Below are positions 22,052-33,536 of a DNA stretch of 64,000 nucleotides, piece by piece (positions within the stretch are counted from its first letter, which is position 1; every line of letters starts with the position of its first letter). The notes below the pieces were generated by a model. That model saw only the letters and a list, made by a program, of their open reading frames with translations, was not told the origin of the DNA and made no database searches. Source of the stretch: an uncultured Alistipes sp. (lineage in GTDB: Bacteria; Bacteroidota; Bacteroidia; Bacteroidales; Rikenellaceae); NCBI GenBank assembly GCA_910577475.1, contig CAJTLJ010000011.1, forward strand, positions 19,856 to 83,855, written 5' to 3'. The position numbers were made by a program, and so were the translations under genes.

Positions 22052-22996
22052 ATGAAAAAACTGTTTTTATCGGTTGCGGCCCTGATGGCGGTTTGCTCGC
22101 TGTCGGCCCAGAGCGTAACGGAACTCTACAACGAAGGCGTGACGGCATTCAAGGCGAAGGATTTCGCCGCCGCTGCCGCAGCTTTCGAAAAGACCATCGA
22201 TGCCGGCATCGACTCGGAGGATCAGAACGAACAGAATCTGGCGACCACGGCCAAATCGATGATGCCGAAATGCTACTTCCAGCTCGGCGGCCGCGCCATG
22301 ATGGCGAAGAACTACGACGACGCCATCGAGAACTTCACCAAATCGGTCGAACTGGCCGAGCTCTACGGCGACGACGTCCAGGCCGCCAAGTCGAAGGGAT
22401 TCATCGGCAAGTCCTACGCAGCGAAGGGCGGCGAGCCGTTCAACAATCAGAAGTACGCCGAAGCAGCCGTCATCTTCGAGAAGGGCTATGCCGCCGATCC
22501 GAAGAATGCGCAGATGGCCAACTGGCTGGCTACCTGCTACTGCGAGACCGGACGTTACGCCGAGGGTCTGGCTATCCTGAAGAAGGTGGGCTCCAACCCC
22601 AACCCCAAATATGCCACCGAGGCCGCCGAGGCCAGAAACCTGAGCGCCATGTACACCAACAACATGGTGGCCGGATTCCAGCAGAACAACGACTACGACG
22701 GCATGATCGCCGTAGCCGAGCAGATGCTGGCCGAGGATGCCGAGAGCCCCGTCGCACACAAGATCCGCGTGCAGGCCTACGACGGCAAGAAGGACTATAA
22801 CAAGGTGATCGAGCTGGCCGACGCCGCTGCCGCCTTGCAGACCGATCCCGAAGATGCCAGCTACATCTACTACCTCCAGGGTTCGGCCTACAACGCCAAG
22901 GAGATGAAGCCCCAGGCCATCGCCGCGCTGAAGAAGGTAACGGCCGGTTCGTCGGTCGATGCCGCCAAAGCCGCCATCGCCGAGCTGTCGAAATAA
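22052..22996 (+). CDS. Secreted tetratricopeptide-repeat protein
   Basis: 314-aa protein of unknown specific function. A signal peptide (MKKLFLSVAALMAVCSLSAQS, cleavage after about residue 20) is followed almost entirely by TPR-like helical repeats such as LYNEGVTAFKAKDFAAAAAAFEKTIDAG, KNYDDAIENFTKSVELAE and YAEAAVIFEKGYAADPKNAQ. It is alanine-rich. TPR proteins scaffold protein-protein contacts in the periplasm. It has its own strong promoter and a near-perfect terminator, so it is probably a well-expressed single gene. Confidence 0.85.
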   Translation: MKKLFLSVAALMAVCSLSAQSVTELYNEGVTAFKAKDFAAAAAAFEKTIDAGIDSEDQNEQNLATTAKSMMPKCYFQLGGRAMMAKNYDDAIENFTKSVELAELYGDDVQAAKSKGFIGKSYAAKGGEPFNNQKYAEAAVIFEKGYAADPKNAQMANWLATCYCETGRYAEGLAILKKVGSNPNPKYATEAAEARNLSAMYTNNMVAGFQQNNDYDGMIAVAEQMLAEDAESPVAHKIRVQAYDGKKDYNKVIELADAAAALQTDPEDASYIYYLQGSAYNAKEMKPQAIAALKKVTAGSSVDAAKAAIAELSK

Positions 22997-23013
22997 GCCG
23001 CAGCACGAGCATG

Positions 23014-23043
23014 AAAAGGGCTGCCCTTCGGGGCAGCCCTTTT
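23014..23043 (+). terminator. Terminator of the TPR protein gene
   Basis: AAAAGGGCTGCCC and GGGCAGCCCTTTT form a 13-bp stem around a small TTCG-type loop, 18 bp after the stop codon. The symmetrical A- and T-tracts mean it could stop transcription from both sides. Confidence 0.85.
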
Positions 23044-23442
23044 CATTATTGTCCGGTGCCGTGCGCACTGCGGGGATGTTTCGGGAAGGCGGATGCTCCG
23101 GAAGGTCGAGACCTTTCGACTTCGCACCCGAAGGCGCTCCGCTCAAGGTGACAGAGAGGCTGTCATCCCGAGTGTAGCGCAGCGGAATCGAGGGATCTCG
23201 ACGGAGCGCTATGCAAACCATTACGAACCGCAACGGCGAATATTACGCCATGTCGAGATGTCTCGACTGCGGGGCAAAGCCCCTCCGCTCGACATGACAT
23301 GCTTTTTTGTCACCCCGAGCTTGTCGAGGGATCTCGACGGAGCACTATGCGAACCATTACGAACCGCAATGATGGATGTTCCGGGAGATCGAGACCTTTC
23401 GACTACGGGCTTCGCCCTCCGCTCAAGATGACAGAGAAGAGT
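23044..23442. repeat. Intergenic region packed with REP/BIME-like repeats
   Basis: About 400 bp between a terminator and the queG stop, with no gene-like frame. Three minus-strand copies of a repeat with the outline TGTCA..TGAGCGGA-[hairpin]-GTCGAxAxxTCTCGA lie at 23105-23153, 23251-23299 and 23389-23433. A second unit, TGTCAyCCCGAG...TCGAGGGATCTCGA, lies head-to-head with the first two copies. A near-identical stretch of about 47 bp occurs at about 23186-23233 and again at about 23325-23372. Related copies occur at 26.25, 36.6-36.8 and 37.6-37.8 kb. Confidence 0.8.
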
Positions 23443-24351
23443 TCAGCGGCCGAGGTTCCGGCGAATGCGCTCCAGACCGCTGCGGGTGAGGGGCGTCAGG
23501 CCGAATGCGGCATCGAACTCCTCCTCCGTCATGCGCAGCCACCGCTCGCAGTCAAATGCCAGCGGATCGAGCGGCGAGCGGAAGGCGGGGTGCGATGCCA
23601 GCGGTGTGCGGAGGTTGTACGGACAACAGCTCTGGCAGCAGTCGCAGCCGAAGATCCAGCCGTGCAGACTGCGGGGAGCGACACCGGCGGCATTCTCGAC
23701 GGTATGGCACGAGATACAGCGGCCGGCATCGATCGTGCGCTCCCCGCATACGGCCCCTGTCGGACAATGCTCCACACAGGCCCGGCAACTGCCGCAGCGG
23801 GATTCGGAGAAGGGTTCGTCGTAGCGGTCGCACGGTTCGGTGAGGACCACCTCGCCCAACAGGACGAAGCTGCCGAACTGCGGCGTGACGAGCAGGGACT
23901 GGCGACCGATCCAGCCGAGCCCCGCCTCGACGGCGAGCCGCTTCTCCACCAGCGGAGCCGAGTCGGTGAAGGCCCGTCCCTGCAAGGCGGGATAGCGCTC
24001 CCGAAGCCGCAGCAGCAGGGTGCGGAGCATCTCCTTGAGTGTCCGGTGATAATCGCGATTGAGGGCGTAGCTGGCTATTTTCGCCGGCCATTCGTCAGCA
24101 TAGCCCAGACTGAATGCGTTTTTATAGTTGACGGCGCACACCGCGACGCTCTGCGCCCCCTCGACCAGCCGGCGCGGATCGAACCGTTTGTCGAGATTCC
24201 GCTCCAGATAGTGCAGGTCCGCCTGACGCCCCGCCGCGAGCCAGTCGCGGAACCGGCGTTCGGTCTCCTCCAGCCGGCGGCAGGGAGCGATTCCGCAGAG
24301 GTCGAACCCAATTTCCGCGGCCGTTTCTTTTATCTCTTTGGCGCTTAACAT
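23443..24351 (-). CDS. queG: Epoxyqueuosine reductase
   Basis: Cobalamin- and Fe-S-dependent enzyme that completes queuosine in tRNA. The 302-aa protein has the QueG N-terminal cobalamin-binding region (FDLCGIAPC, YALNRDYH), DSAPLVEKRLAVEAGLGWIGRQSLL, and two 4Fe-4S clusters: CGSCRACVEHCPTGAV, and CISCH followed by CDCCQSCCPYN. Length is near normal, the C-terminal extension found in some members being short. Its stop lies at the edge of the repeat region. The promoter on its strand is TATTTTTG at 24373-24366. Confidence 0.92.
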   Translation of the reverse strand: MLSAKEIKETAAEIGFDLCGIAPCRRLEETERRFRDWLAAGRQADLHYLERNLDKRFDPRRLVEGAQSVAVCAVNYKNAFSLGYADEWPAKIASYALNRDYHRTLKEMLRTLLLRLRERYPALQGRAFTDSAPLVEKRLAVEAGLGWIGRQSLLVTPQFGSFVLLGEVVLTEPCDRYDEPFSESRCGSCRACVEHCPTGAVCGERTIDAGRCISCHTVENAAGVAPRSLHGWIFGCDCCQSCCPYNLRTPLASHPAFRSPLDPLAFDCERWLRMTEEEFDAAFGLTPLTRSGLERIRRNLGR

Positions 24352-24365
24352 GGCTAATTTCCCCT

Positions 24366-24403
24366 CAAAAATAGTATTTTTTGCGGATTTTTTCGTACTT
24401 TTG
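24366..24403. promoter_or_regulatory. Divergent promoters of queG (-) and the acyl-CoA ligase gene (+)
   Basis: TATTTTTG on the minus strand (24373-24366) and TACTTTTG on the plus strand (24396-24403) are perfect -7 boxes pointing away from each other. Confidence 0.5.
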
Positions 24404-24442
24404 TGCTGAAATTTGCGTTTTTACAGCAAAAACAATTACGGA

Positions 24443-26092
24443 ATGAAGACCCTGAAAACGCTCTACGAGCTGGTAAAAAACAGCGTAGAAACTTTTGCCT
24501 CCCGCACGGCATTCGTCATGCTCGGCGGTGAAGAGGTAACCTATGAAGAGGTCGGAAAACGGATCGAACATGTACAGGAGCTGCTGCTCGGAGCCGGCCT
24601 GAAGCCCGGCGACAAGGTCGCCCTGCTGAGCAGCAACATGCCCAACTGGGGCGTATGCTATCTGGCCGTCACAACGGCCGGCATGGTCGCCGTACCCATA
24701 TTGCCCGACTTCACGACCGAAGAACTCGACATGATCATCGAACACTCGGAAGCGAAGGCACTCATGGTTTCGGACAAGCTCTTCACGAAAATCTCGAAGC
24801 CGACCATCGACCGGCTGAACATCGTGATCCGCACCAAGAATCTCAAGGCCCTGAGCCAGAATGTAAAGGCCCAGGGAGAGAAACGCATCCCCGCTCCGGA
24901 GGACCTGGCCGTGGTGATCTACACCTCGGGCACCACCTCGAAGCCCAAGGGAGTCATGCTCTCCCATGCCGCCCTCTGCGCCCAGGTGGATATGGACTAC
25001 GAGATTTTCCCCATCGACGGCAGCGACGTCTTTCTCTCGGTGCTGCCCTTGTCGCACACCTACGAGTGCTCGATCGGACTGATCTACGCCCTCTCGAAGG
25101 GTGCCAAGGTGGTCTATCTGGACCGGCCGCCCACGGCCGCGGCCCTGATGCCCGCCCTCAAGCAGGTGCGCCCCACCGTGATGCTGATCGTGCCGCTGGT
25201 GATCGAGAAGATCTACAAGCATCAGGTGCAGGCCAAGTTCAACTCCACGGCCTTCTGGCGGACGGTCACCCGACCGGCCTTTCTGCGCCGCTATTTCCAC
25301 CGCATCGCCGGTCGCAAGCTGATGAAGGTATTCGGAAACCGGCTGCGCTTCCTGGGCATCGGCGGCGCCAAGCTCGACGCCGATACGGAGCGTTTCCTCC
25401 TGGAGGCCCGACTGCCCTACGCCATCGGTTACGGTCTGACCGAAACGGCCCCGCTGCTGGCCGGAGCCACCCCCGACGCCGTGCGGCTGGGATCCACGGG
25501 CACGGCCGCGCCGGGCGTGGTGCTGCGGCTGGACAACATCAACCCCGATACCCGGCAGGGCGAGATCGTAGCCAAGACCCCCAGTGTCATGCTCGGATAC
25601 TACAAGAATCCGGAGTCGACGAAGGAGGCCTTCACGGCCGACGGCTGGTTCCGCACGGGCGACCTGGGCGAGTTGGGCGAGGACGGCTACCTCTATATCA
25701 AAGGGCGGTTGAAGAACATGATCGTAGGCCCGAGCGGCGAGAACATCTACCCCGAGGATATCGAAACCGTGCTGAATTCGCACGTCTGCGTCGCCGACTC
25801 CATCGTCACGCAGCAGGAGGGCCGTCTGGTCGCCCTGGTGCACTACAACACCGAACAGCTCGAAGCCAAGTTCGACGAGTGGCGCGACGAGTGGGAGAAC
25901 AAGAAGGGCGAGTGGGAGCGCCGCAAGGAGGAGTTCAAAAAGGAGTTGCTGGAGTATGTGAACTCGAAGGTCAACCGATTCTCGCGCATCTCCGAGGTGG
26001 TCGAGGAGAAGGATGAGTTCGTCCGCACCCCGACCCAGAAGATCCGCCGCTTCCTCTACACGAAACGCGAAGCGAACGGCTCGAAGCAATAG
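24443..26092 (+). CDS. AMP-binding long-chain acyl-CoA synthetase-like protein
   Basis: Predicted to activate fatty acids through an acyl-adenylate. From the ATG at 24443 it is 549 aa; a TTG 30 bp upstream is less likely. Motifs in order: P-loop IYTSGTTSKPKGVMLSH (A3), the linker RLRFLGIGGAKLD, YGLTETAP (A5), the hinge and ATP-ribose binding GWFRTGDLGELGEDGYLYIKGR, and LKNMIVGPSGENIYPEDIE. A Glu/Lys-rich coiled insert (about 480-510) precedes the last 30 residues, replacing the usual region around the catalytic Lys. The exact acyl chain is unknown. Confidence 0.85.
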   Translation: MKTLKTLYELVKNSVETFASRTAFVMLGGEEVTYEEVGKRIEHVQELLLGAGLKPGDKVALLSSNMPNWGVCYLAVTTAGMVAVPILPDFTTEELDMIIEHSEAKALMVSDKLFTKISKPTIDRLNIVIRTKNLKALSQNVKAQGEKRIPAPEDLAVVIYTSGTTSKPKGVMLSHAALCAQVDMDYEIFPIDGSDVFLSVLPLSHTYECSIGLIYALSKGAKVVYLDRPPTAAALMPALKQVRPTVMLIVPLVIEKIYKHQVQAKFNSTAFWRTVTRPAFLRRYFHRIAGRKLMKVFGNRLRFLGIGGAKLDADTERFLLEARLPYAIGYGLTETAPLLAGATPDAVRLGSTGTAAPGVVLRLDNINPDTRQGEIVAKTPSVMLGYYKNPESTKEAFTADGWFRTGDLGELGEDGYLYIKGRLKNMIVGPSGENIYPEDIETVLNSHVCVADSIVTQQEGRLVALVHYNTEQLEAKFDEWRDEWENKKGEWERRKEEFKKELLEYVNSKVNRFSRISEVVEEKDEFVRTPTQKIRRFLYTKREANGSKQ

Positions 26093-26149
26093 CCCCGATT
26101 TTTTTGCGGCGGAATCGCCCGATTGCCCGCTGCCGATTCATACAAACCT

Positions 26150-26193
26150 ATGGAGCGTGCCGAAATTCATATTTCGGCACGCTCCATTTTTAT
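26150..26193 (+). terminator. Terminator of the acyl-CoA ligase gene
   Basis: A perfect 17-bp stem (26150-26166 with 26171-26187, 4-nt loop) followed by TTTTTATT. Confidence 0.88.
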
Positions 26194-26410
26194 TATCCCT
26201 CCCGGTGCGACGACGAATGTCGCATCGGGAGGGGGGGGGCATGTTGCGCACCCTCGGGATGTTCCGGCTGCAGGACTTGCGCCCCTCCGCTCAACATGAC
26301 AGCGACAGAACGACCGTGAATTGCTCGGGGTGGTGCTCCGCTCCAGGAGCCGACAGACAAATGCGGAATCGAGCGACAGCATTTCTCTTTGCCCATTATT
26401 TTTTCGCCCC

Positions 26411-26445
26411 ATTGTGAATAAATTCACAATAAAGTTATATCTTTG
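26411..26445 (+). promoter_or_regulatory. korAB promoter with CRP-like palindromic operator
   Basis: The 20-bp perfect palindrome ATTGTGAAT-AA-ATTCACAAT (26411-26430) contains TGTGA-N6-TCACA, identical to the core CRP consensus. It ends 7 bp before a perfect -7 box TATCTTTG (26438-26445), so it covers the -33 region. Binding there would block polymerase or replace the -33 contact. The regulator is not in the window. Confidence 0.6.
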
Positions 26446-26478
26446 TAAGAAGTTAAATCTAACCTAACGATTTCTGAC

Positions 26479-28323
<1,845 letters not shown>

Positions 28324-28328
28324 TCGTT

Positions 28329-29360
28329 ATGGCACAATACAACTATACACAGGCTGATTTCAAGAGCGACCAGGAGGTCCGCTGGTGTCCGGGCTGCGGC
28401 GACCACGCCATTTTGAGCGCCGTGCAGCGCGCCCTGCCCCAGGTGGCCGACCTGACCGACACGCCCCACCACCTCTTCACCTTCGTTTCGGGCATCGGCT
28501 GTTCGTCGCGCTTCATCTACTACATGCGCACCTTCGGATTCCACTCCGTGCACGGACGCGCCAACGCTGTGGCTACGGGCGTGAAGACGGCCAATCCGGC
28601 CCTGAACGTATGGGTGACGACGGGCGACGGCGACTCGCTGGCTATCGGCGGCAACCACTTCATCCACGCCATCCGCCGCAACGTCGACCTGAACGTCATT
28701 CTCTTCAACAACGAGATCTACGGCCTCACAAAGGGCCAGTACTCGCCCACCTCGAAACTGGGCAAGATCACCAAGACCTCGCCCTACGGAACGGTGGAGA
28801 AGCCCTTCAATCCGGGCGAACTGGTGATCGGCGCCAAGGGCACCTTCTTCGCCCGCTCGATCGACATGGAGATGCCGACCACCCAGGAGTGTCTGGTAGC
28901 CGCCGCCCGCCACAAGGGCATGTCGGTCGTGGAGGTGATGCAGAACTGCGTGATCTTCAACGACAAGACCCATGCCGATTTCGCGGCCGACAAGGCCACG
29001 CGCGCCGAGCGGACCATCACCCTGCGCCACGGCGAGAAGATGCTCTTCGGTCCCGACCGCAAGAAGGGGCTGGTGTTCGAGGATATGAAGCTGAAGGTGG
29101 TGACCGTCGGCGAGGAAGGCTACACGCTCGACGACATCCTCACCCACGATGCCCACACGAAGGATACCACGCTCCACGTACAACTGGCTGCGATGAAATA
29201 TCCGGAATACCCCGTCGCCGTGGGTGTGATCCGCGAGGTGGAGGAGCCCACGGTCTACGACCGCGAAGTGGCCCGCCAGGTCGAGGAGGTGAAAGCCAAG
29301 AGCCCGATCCGCTGCGTGGACGACCTGCTGCGCTCGGGCGAAACCTGGAAGGTGGAGTAA
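28329..29360 (+). CDS. korB: 2-oxoacid:ferredoxin oxidoreductase, beta subunit (KorB type)
   Basis: TPP-binding catalytic partner of KorA. The 343-aa protein has the cluster-binding CPGCGDHAIL near residue 20, the HGRANAVATGVK block, and the TPP/Mg site GDGDSLAIGGNHFIHAIRRN...NNEIYGLTKGQYSPTS. The start is the ATG at 28329 (MAQYNYTQ), 5 bp after the korA stop. No separate ferredoxin-like delta subunit is present, as expected for Kor. Confidence 0.93.
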   Translation: MAQYNYTQADFKSDQEVRWCPGCGDHAILSAVQRALPQVADLTDTPHHLFTFVSGIGCSSRFIYYMRTFGFHSVHGRANAVATGVKTANPALNVWVTTGDGDSLAIGGNHFIHAIRRNVDLNVILFNNEIYGLTKGQYSPTSKLGKITKTSPYGTVEKPFNPGELVIGAKGTFFARSIDMEMPTTQECLVAAARHKGMSVVEVMQNCVIFNDKTHADFAADKATRAERTITLRHGEKMLFGPDRKKGLVFEDMKLKVVTVGEEGYTLDDILTHDAHTKDTTLHVQLAAMKYPEYPVAVGVIREVEEPTVYDREVARQVEEVKAKSPIRCVDDLLRSGETWKVE

Positions 29361-29419
29361 CTTGCCTATCCTATGTCGAAAAGGGGACCCGGCGGGTCCC
29401 CTTTTCGACATAGGGCAAG
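29361..29419. terminator. Very long bidirectional terminator between korB and rmuC
   Basis: A perfect 21-bp stem (29370-29390 with 29394-29414, 3-nt loop) is extended by CTTGCC/GGCAAG after a 3-nt bulge. It fills the whole 59-bp gap between two convergent genes and has AAAA/TTTT inside the arms. Confidence 0.75.
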
Positions 29420-30739
29420 CTATTTCGCGTCGTCCAGTTCGGCGGTATCGAGCAGGGACTGCGGCAGGCTCTTCTTGATCTTCACGTGCAGGCCGACCAT
29501 TCGTTCGCCCAGCCGCACGAGGTTGTTGTTACCGGTCGTGAACCGCTTGTAGGCCTCGTCATAGGAGCGCTGCGCCTGCTTGAGCCCCTTGTCCACGTCG
29601 AGCAGCGTGTCGGCGAAGGCGACCAGCTGGTCGTAGATCTTCGACCCGCACTCTGCGATGTCGCGCGTATTGCGCTCCAGGTCGCTCCGCTGCCAGAGAT
29701 TGTCGACCAGCTTGAGCAGGGCGAAGAGGTTGGTGGGCGACGAGATGACTACCTTCCTGCGATAGGCGTCGGCCCAGATCTGCGGATCGGCCCGCATGGC
29801 CGCCAGAAAGGCCGACTCGTTGGGGATGAACATGATGACGAAATCGGGCGAACCGCTCATCAGCTCCTGATAGCTCTTCGCCGAGAGTTCCGCTACGTGT
29901 TTGCGCACCGAGTCGACATGGCTCTTCAGGCAGCGTTCGCACTCCTCGGGCTGTTCGGCGGCCGTGTAGCCGGCATAGGCCGTGAGGGAGGTTTTCGAGT
30001 CGATGACGATCTGTTTCCGGTCGGGCAGGTTCAGCACCACGTCGGGGCGCACGTTAGCCCCCTGCTCGTTCCGGCGCGTCTCCTGCGTCTGGTAGTGGAC
30101 CCCCTTGATGAGATTCGAACTCGACAGAATGGTGTCGAGGATCATCTCTCCGAAGTCGCCCTGCACCTTCGAGTCGCCCTTGAGCGCCCGCGTCAGGTTG
30201 GTCGTCTCGGTGGTGATCCGGTCGTTGAGCTCCATCAGGTTCTTCAGCTCGTTCCTCAGGGCGCCGTGCTGCTCGGCCTCGGTGGCGTGGATCTTCTCCA
30301 CCCGCTCGCGGAAATCATTGATGTTCTGACGAAAAGGATTCAGCAGCGCGTCGATGGATTCGCGGCTGCTCTGCTGGAACCGGCGCGACTGCTCGCCCAG
30401 AATATCGTTAGCCAGATTGCGGAACTGCGCCCGCAGGGTCTCCTCGTCCTGCACCCGGTCGGCCTTCTCGCGGTCGTGGCGGGCGATCTCCTCGCGCAGC
30501 TTCTGCTCGGCCCCATCGAGCTTCGCCAGCAGGGCGGCCCGTTCGCCCACCAGCTCGCGGATCTGCCTCTCGGCCTCCTCGGCGCGGTCTCTCCACTCGG
30601 CACCTGCGGCCTCCGACCGCGCCGCATCGGCCTTCAGCGCCGTCAGCTCCGCAGTCTGCCGGACCTCCACCCGGTGGGCCCTCAAATAGAGCAGGAGCAA
30701 TGCGAGAATCGACAATACAAGCAGTAAATTCGTTACCAT
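29420..30739 (-). CDS. rmuC: DNA recombination protein RmuC
   Basis: Predicted membrane-anchored nuclease-fold protein limiting inversions or processing DNA. From the ATG at 30739 it is 439 aa: one N-terminal transmembrane helix (VTNLLLVLSILALLLLYL), a long coiled coil (about 35-160, rich in Glu/Arg/Ala), then the RmuC domain. That domain contains KGVHYQTQETRRNEQGANVRPDVVLNLPDRKQIVIDSKTSL, where the D...DSK residues are the nuclease-like core, and VIMFIPNESAFLAAMRADPQIWADAYRRKVVI. Longer upstream frames cross the promoter TACCTTTG (30771-30764) and are rejected. Confidence 0.9.
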   Translation of the reverse strand: MVTNLLLVLSILALLLLYLRAHRVEVRQTAELTALKADAARSEAAGAEWRDRAEEAERQIRELVGERAALLAKLDGAEQKLREEIARHDREKADRVQDEETLRAQFRNLANDILGEQSRRFQQSSRESIDALLNPFRQNINDFRERVEKIHATEAEQHGALRNELKNLMELNDRITTETTNLTRALKGDSKVQGDFGEMILDTILSSSNLIKGVHYQTQETRRNEQGANVRPDVVLNLPDRKQIVIDSKTSLTAYAGYTAAEQPEECERCLKSHVDSVRKHVAELSAKSYQELMSGSPDFVIMFIPNESAFLAAMRADPQIWADAYRRKVVISSPTNLFALLKLVDNLWQRSDLERNTRDIAECGSKIYDQLVAFADTLLDVDKGLKQAQRSYDEAYKRFTTGNNNLVRLGERMVGLHVKIKKSLPQSLLDTAELDDAK

Positions 30740-30763
30740 CGGAAATAAGTTCGTTGTTCCCGA

Positions 30764-30771
30764 CAAAGGTA
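30764..30771 (-). promoter_or_regulatory. -7 box of the rmuC promoter
   Basis: TACCTTTG on the minus strand, 24 bp before the rmuC start codon. Confidence 0.5.
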
Positions 30772-30859
30772 GCGATAAAAAAACGAAAACGGAACGAAAT
30801 CCGGCCGGCAGCGGGGGAAATCTTTTCGTGTTTTGCTTCATTCTTTTGACTTTGTTTCG

Positions 30860-30867
30860 TACTTTTG
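30860..30867 (+). promoter_or_regulatory. -7 box of the rpe promoter
   Basis: TACTTTTG, 17 bp before the rpe ATG. Upstream TTTG boxes exist but are not at the ideal spacing. Confidence 0.5.
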
Positions 30868-30884
30868 TCGAAAATTGAGAATCT

Positions 30885-31538
30885 ATGGAACGCATCCTCG
30901 CACCCTCGATGCTCTCGGCCGATTTCGGCCATCTGGAGCGCGACACCCGCATGATCGACGCCAGCGGCGCCCAATGGGTACATATCGACGTGATGGACGG
31001 CCGCTTCGTGCCCAACATCTCGTTCGGGTTTCCCGTCCTGCAAGCCATCCGCAAAGCGACCCGGAAGGTGGTGGACACCCACCTGATGATCGTGGAGCCC
31101 GAGCGCTACGTCACCCGCTTCGTCGAGGCCGGCTCCGACTACGTGACCTTCCACATCGAGGCCACCGAGCAGGTGCAGACCTGCATCGACCTCATCCATG
31201 CGGCCGGAGCGAAGGCCGGCATCTCGATCAAGCCCGCGACCCCCGTCGAAGCGCTGCGCCCCTGGCTGCCCCAGCTGGAACTGGTGCTGGTGATGTCGGT
31301 GGAGCCGGGTTTCGGCGGACAGTCCTTCATCGCGGAGTCGACCGACAAGATACGCGAGCTCCGGGCGCTGATCGCCGAGACGGGTTCGAAAGCCCTGATC
31401 GAGGTCGACGGGGGACTCTCGTCGAAAAACGTCGCGCCGGTTTTCGAGGCGGGGGCGGACGCCGTAGTGGCCGGCAGCGCCGTATTCAAGGCGCCCGATC
31501 CGCAGGCGGAGATCGACGCCATTCTGAACGCCCGATAG
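30885..31538 (+). CDS. rpe: Ribulose-phosphate 3-epimerase
   Basis: Interconverts ribulose-5-phosphate and xylulose-5-phosphate in the pentose phosphate pathway. The 217-aa TIM barrel carries APSMLSADFGHL, HIDVMDGRFVPNISFG (catalytic Asp and metal His), DTHLMIVEP, LVMSVEPGFGGQSFI and the phosphate-binding/catalytic EVDGGLSSKN. All active-site residues are present. It lies 38 bp upstream of the ABC-F gene and is probably co-transcribed. Confidence 0.96.
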   Translation: MERILAPSMLSADFGHLERDTRMIDASGAQWVHIDVMDGRFVPNISFGFPVLQAIRKATRKVVDTHLMIVEPERYVTRFVEAGSDYVTFHIEATEQVQTCIDLIHAAGAKAGISIKPATPVEALRPWLPQLELVLVMSVEPGFGGQSFIAESTDKIRELRALIAETGSKALIEVDGGLSSKNVAPVFEAGADAVVAGSAVFKAPDPQAEIDAILNAR

Positions 31539-31576
31539 CGGTCGGACGTCCGAAAAAAAAGATATCGCACCCTACT

Positions 31577-33514
<1,938 letters not shown>

Positions 33515-33536
33515 CGGAAACAACACCCAAACCACT

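Larger units (their letters stand above)
26093..26478. other. Intergenic region between the acyl-CoA ligase gene and korA
   Basis: 386 bp without a convincing gene. It contains a terminator (26150-26193), a run of nine G near 26232-26240, one decayed copy of the window's repeat family (about 26256-26302, minus strand), and the korAB control region with a 20-bp palindrome and a -7 box. Confidence 0.7.

Noticed and set aside
23044..23442. CRISPR array
   Set aside because: Repeats are in mixed orientation, of unequal spacing and themselves palindromic with variable centres; there are no regular spacers and no cas genes in the window.
26232..26240. Run of nine G as a possible phase-variation switch
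   Set aside because: It lies about 200 bp upstream of the korAB promoter and outside any gene, so slippage would have no obvious effect; it could also be a sequencing artefact.
26013..26417. 134-codon frame after the acyl-CoA ligase gene
   Set aside because: It begins inside the ligase gene out of frame and crosses a strong terminator and a repeat copy.
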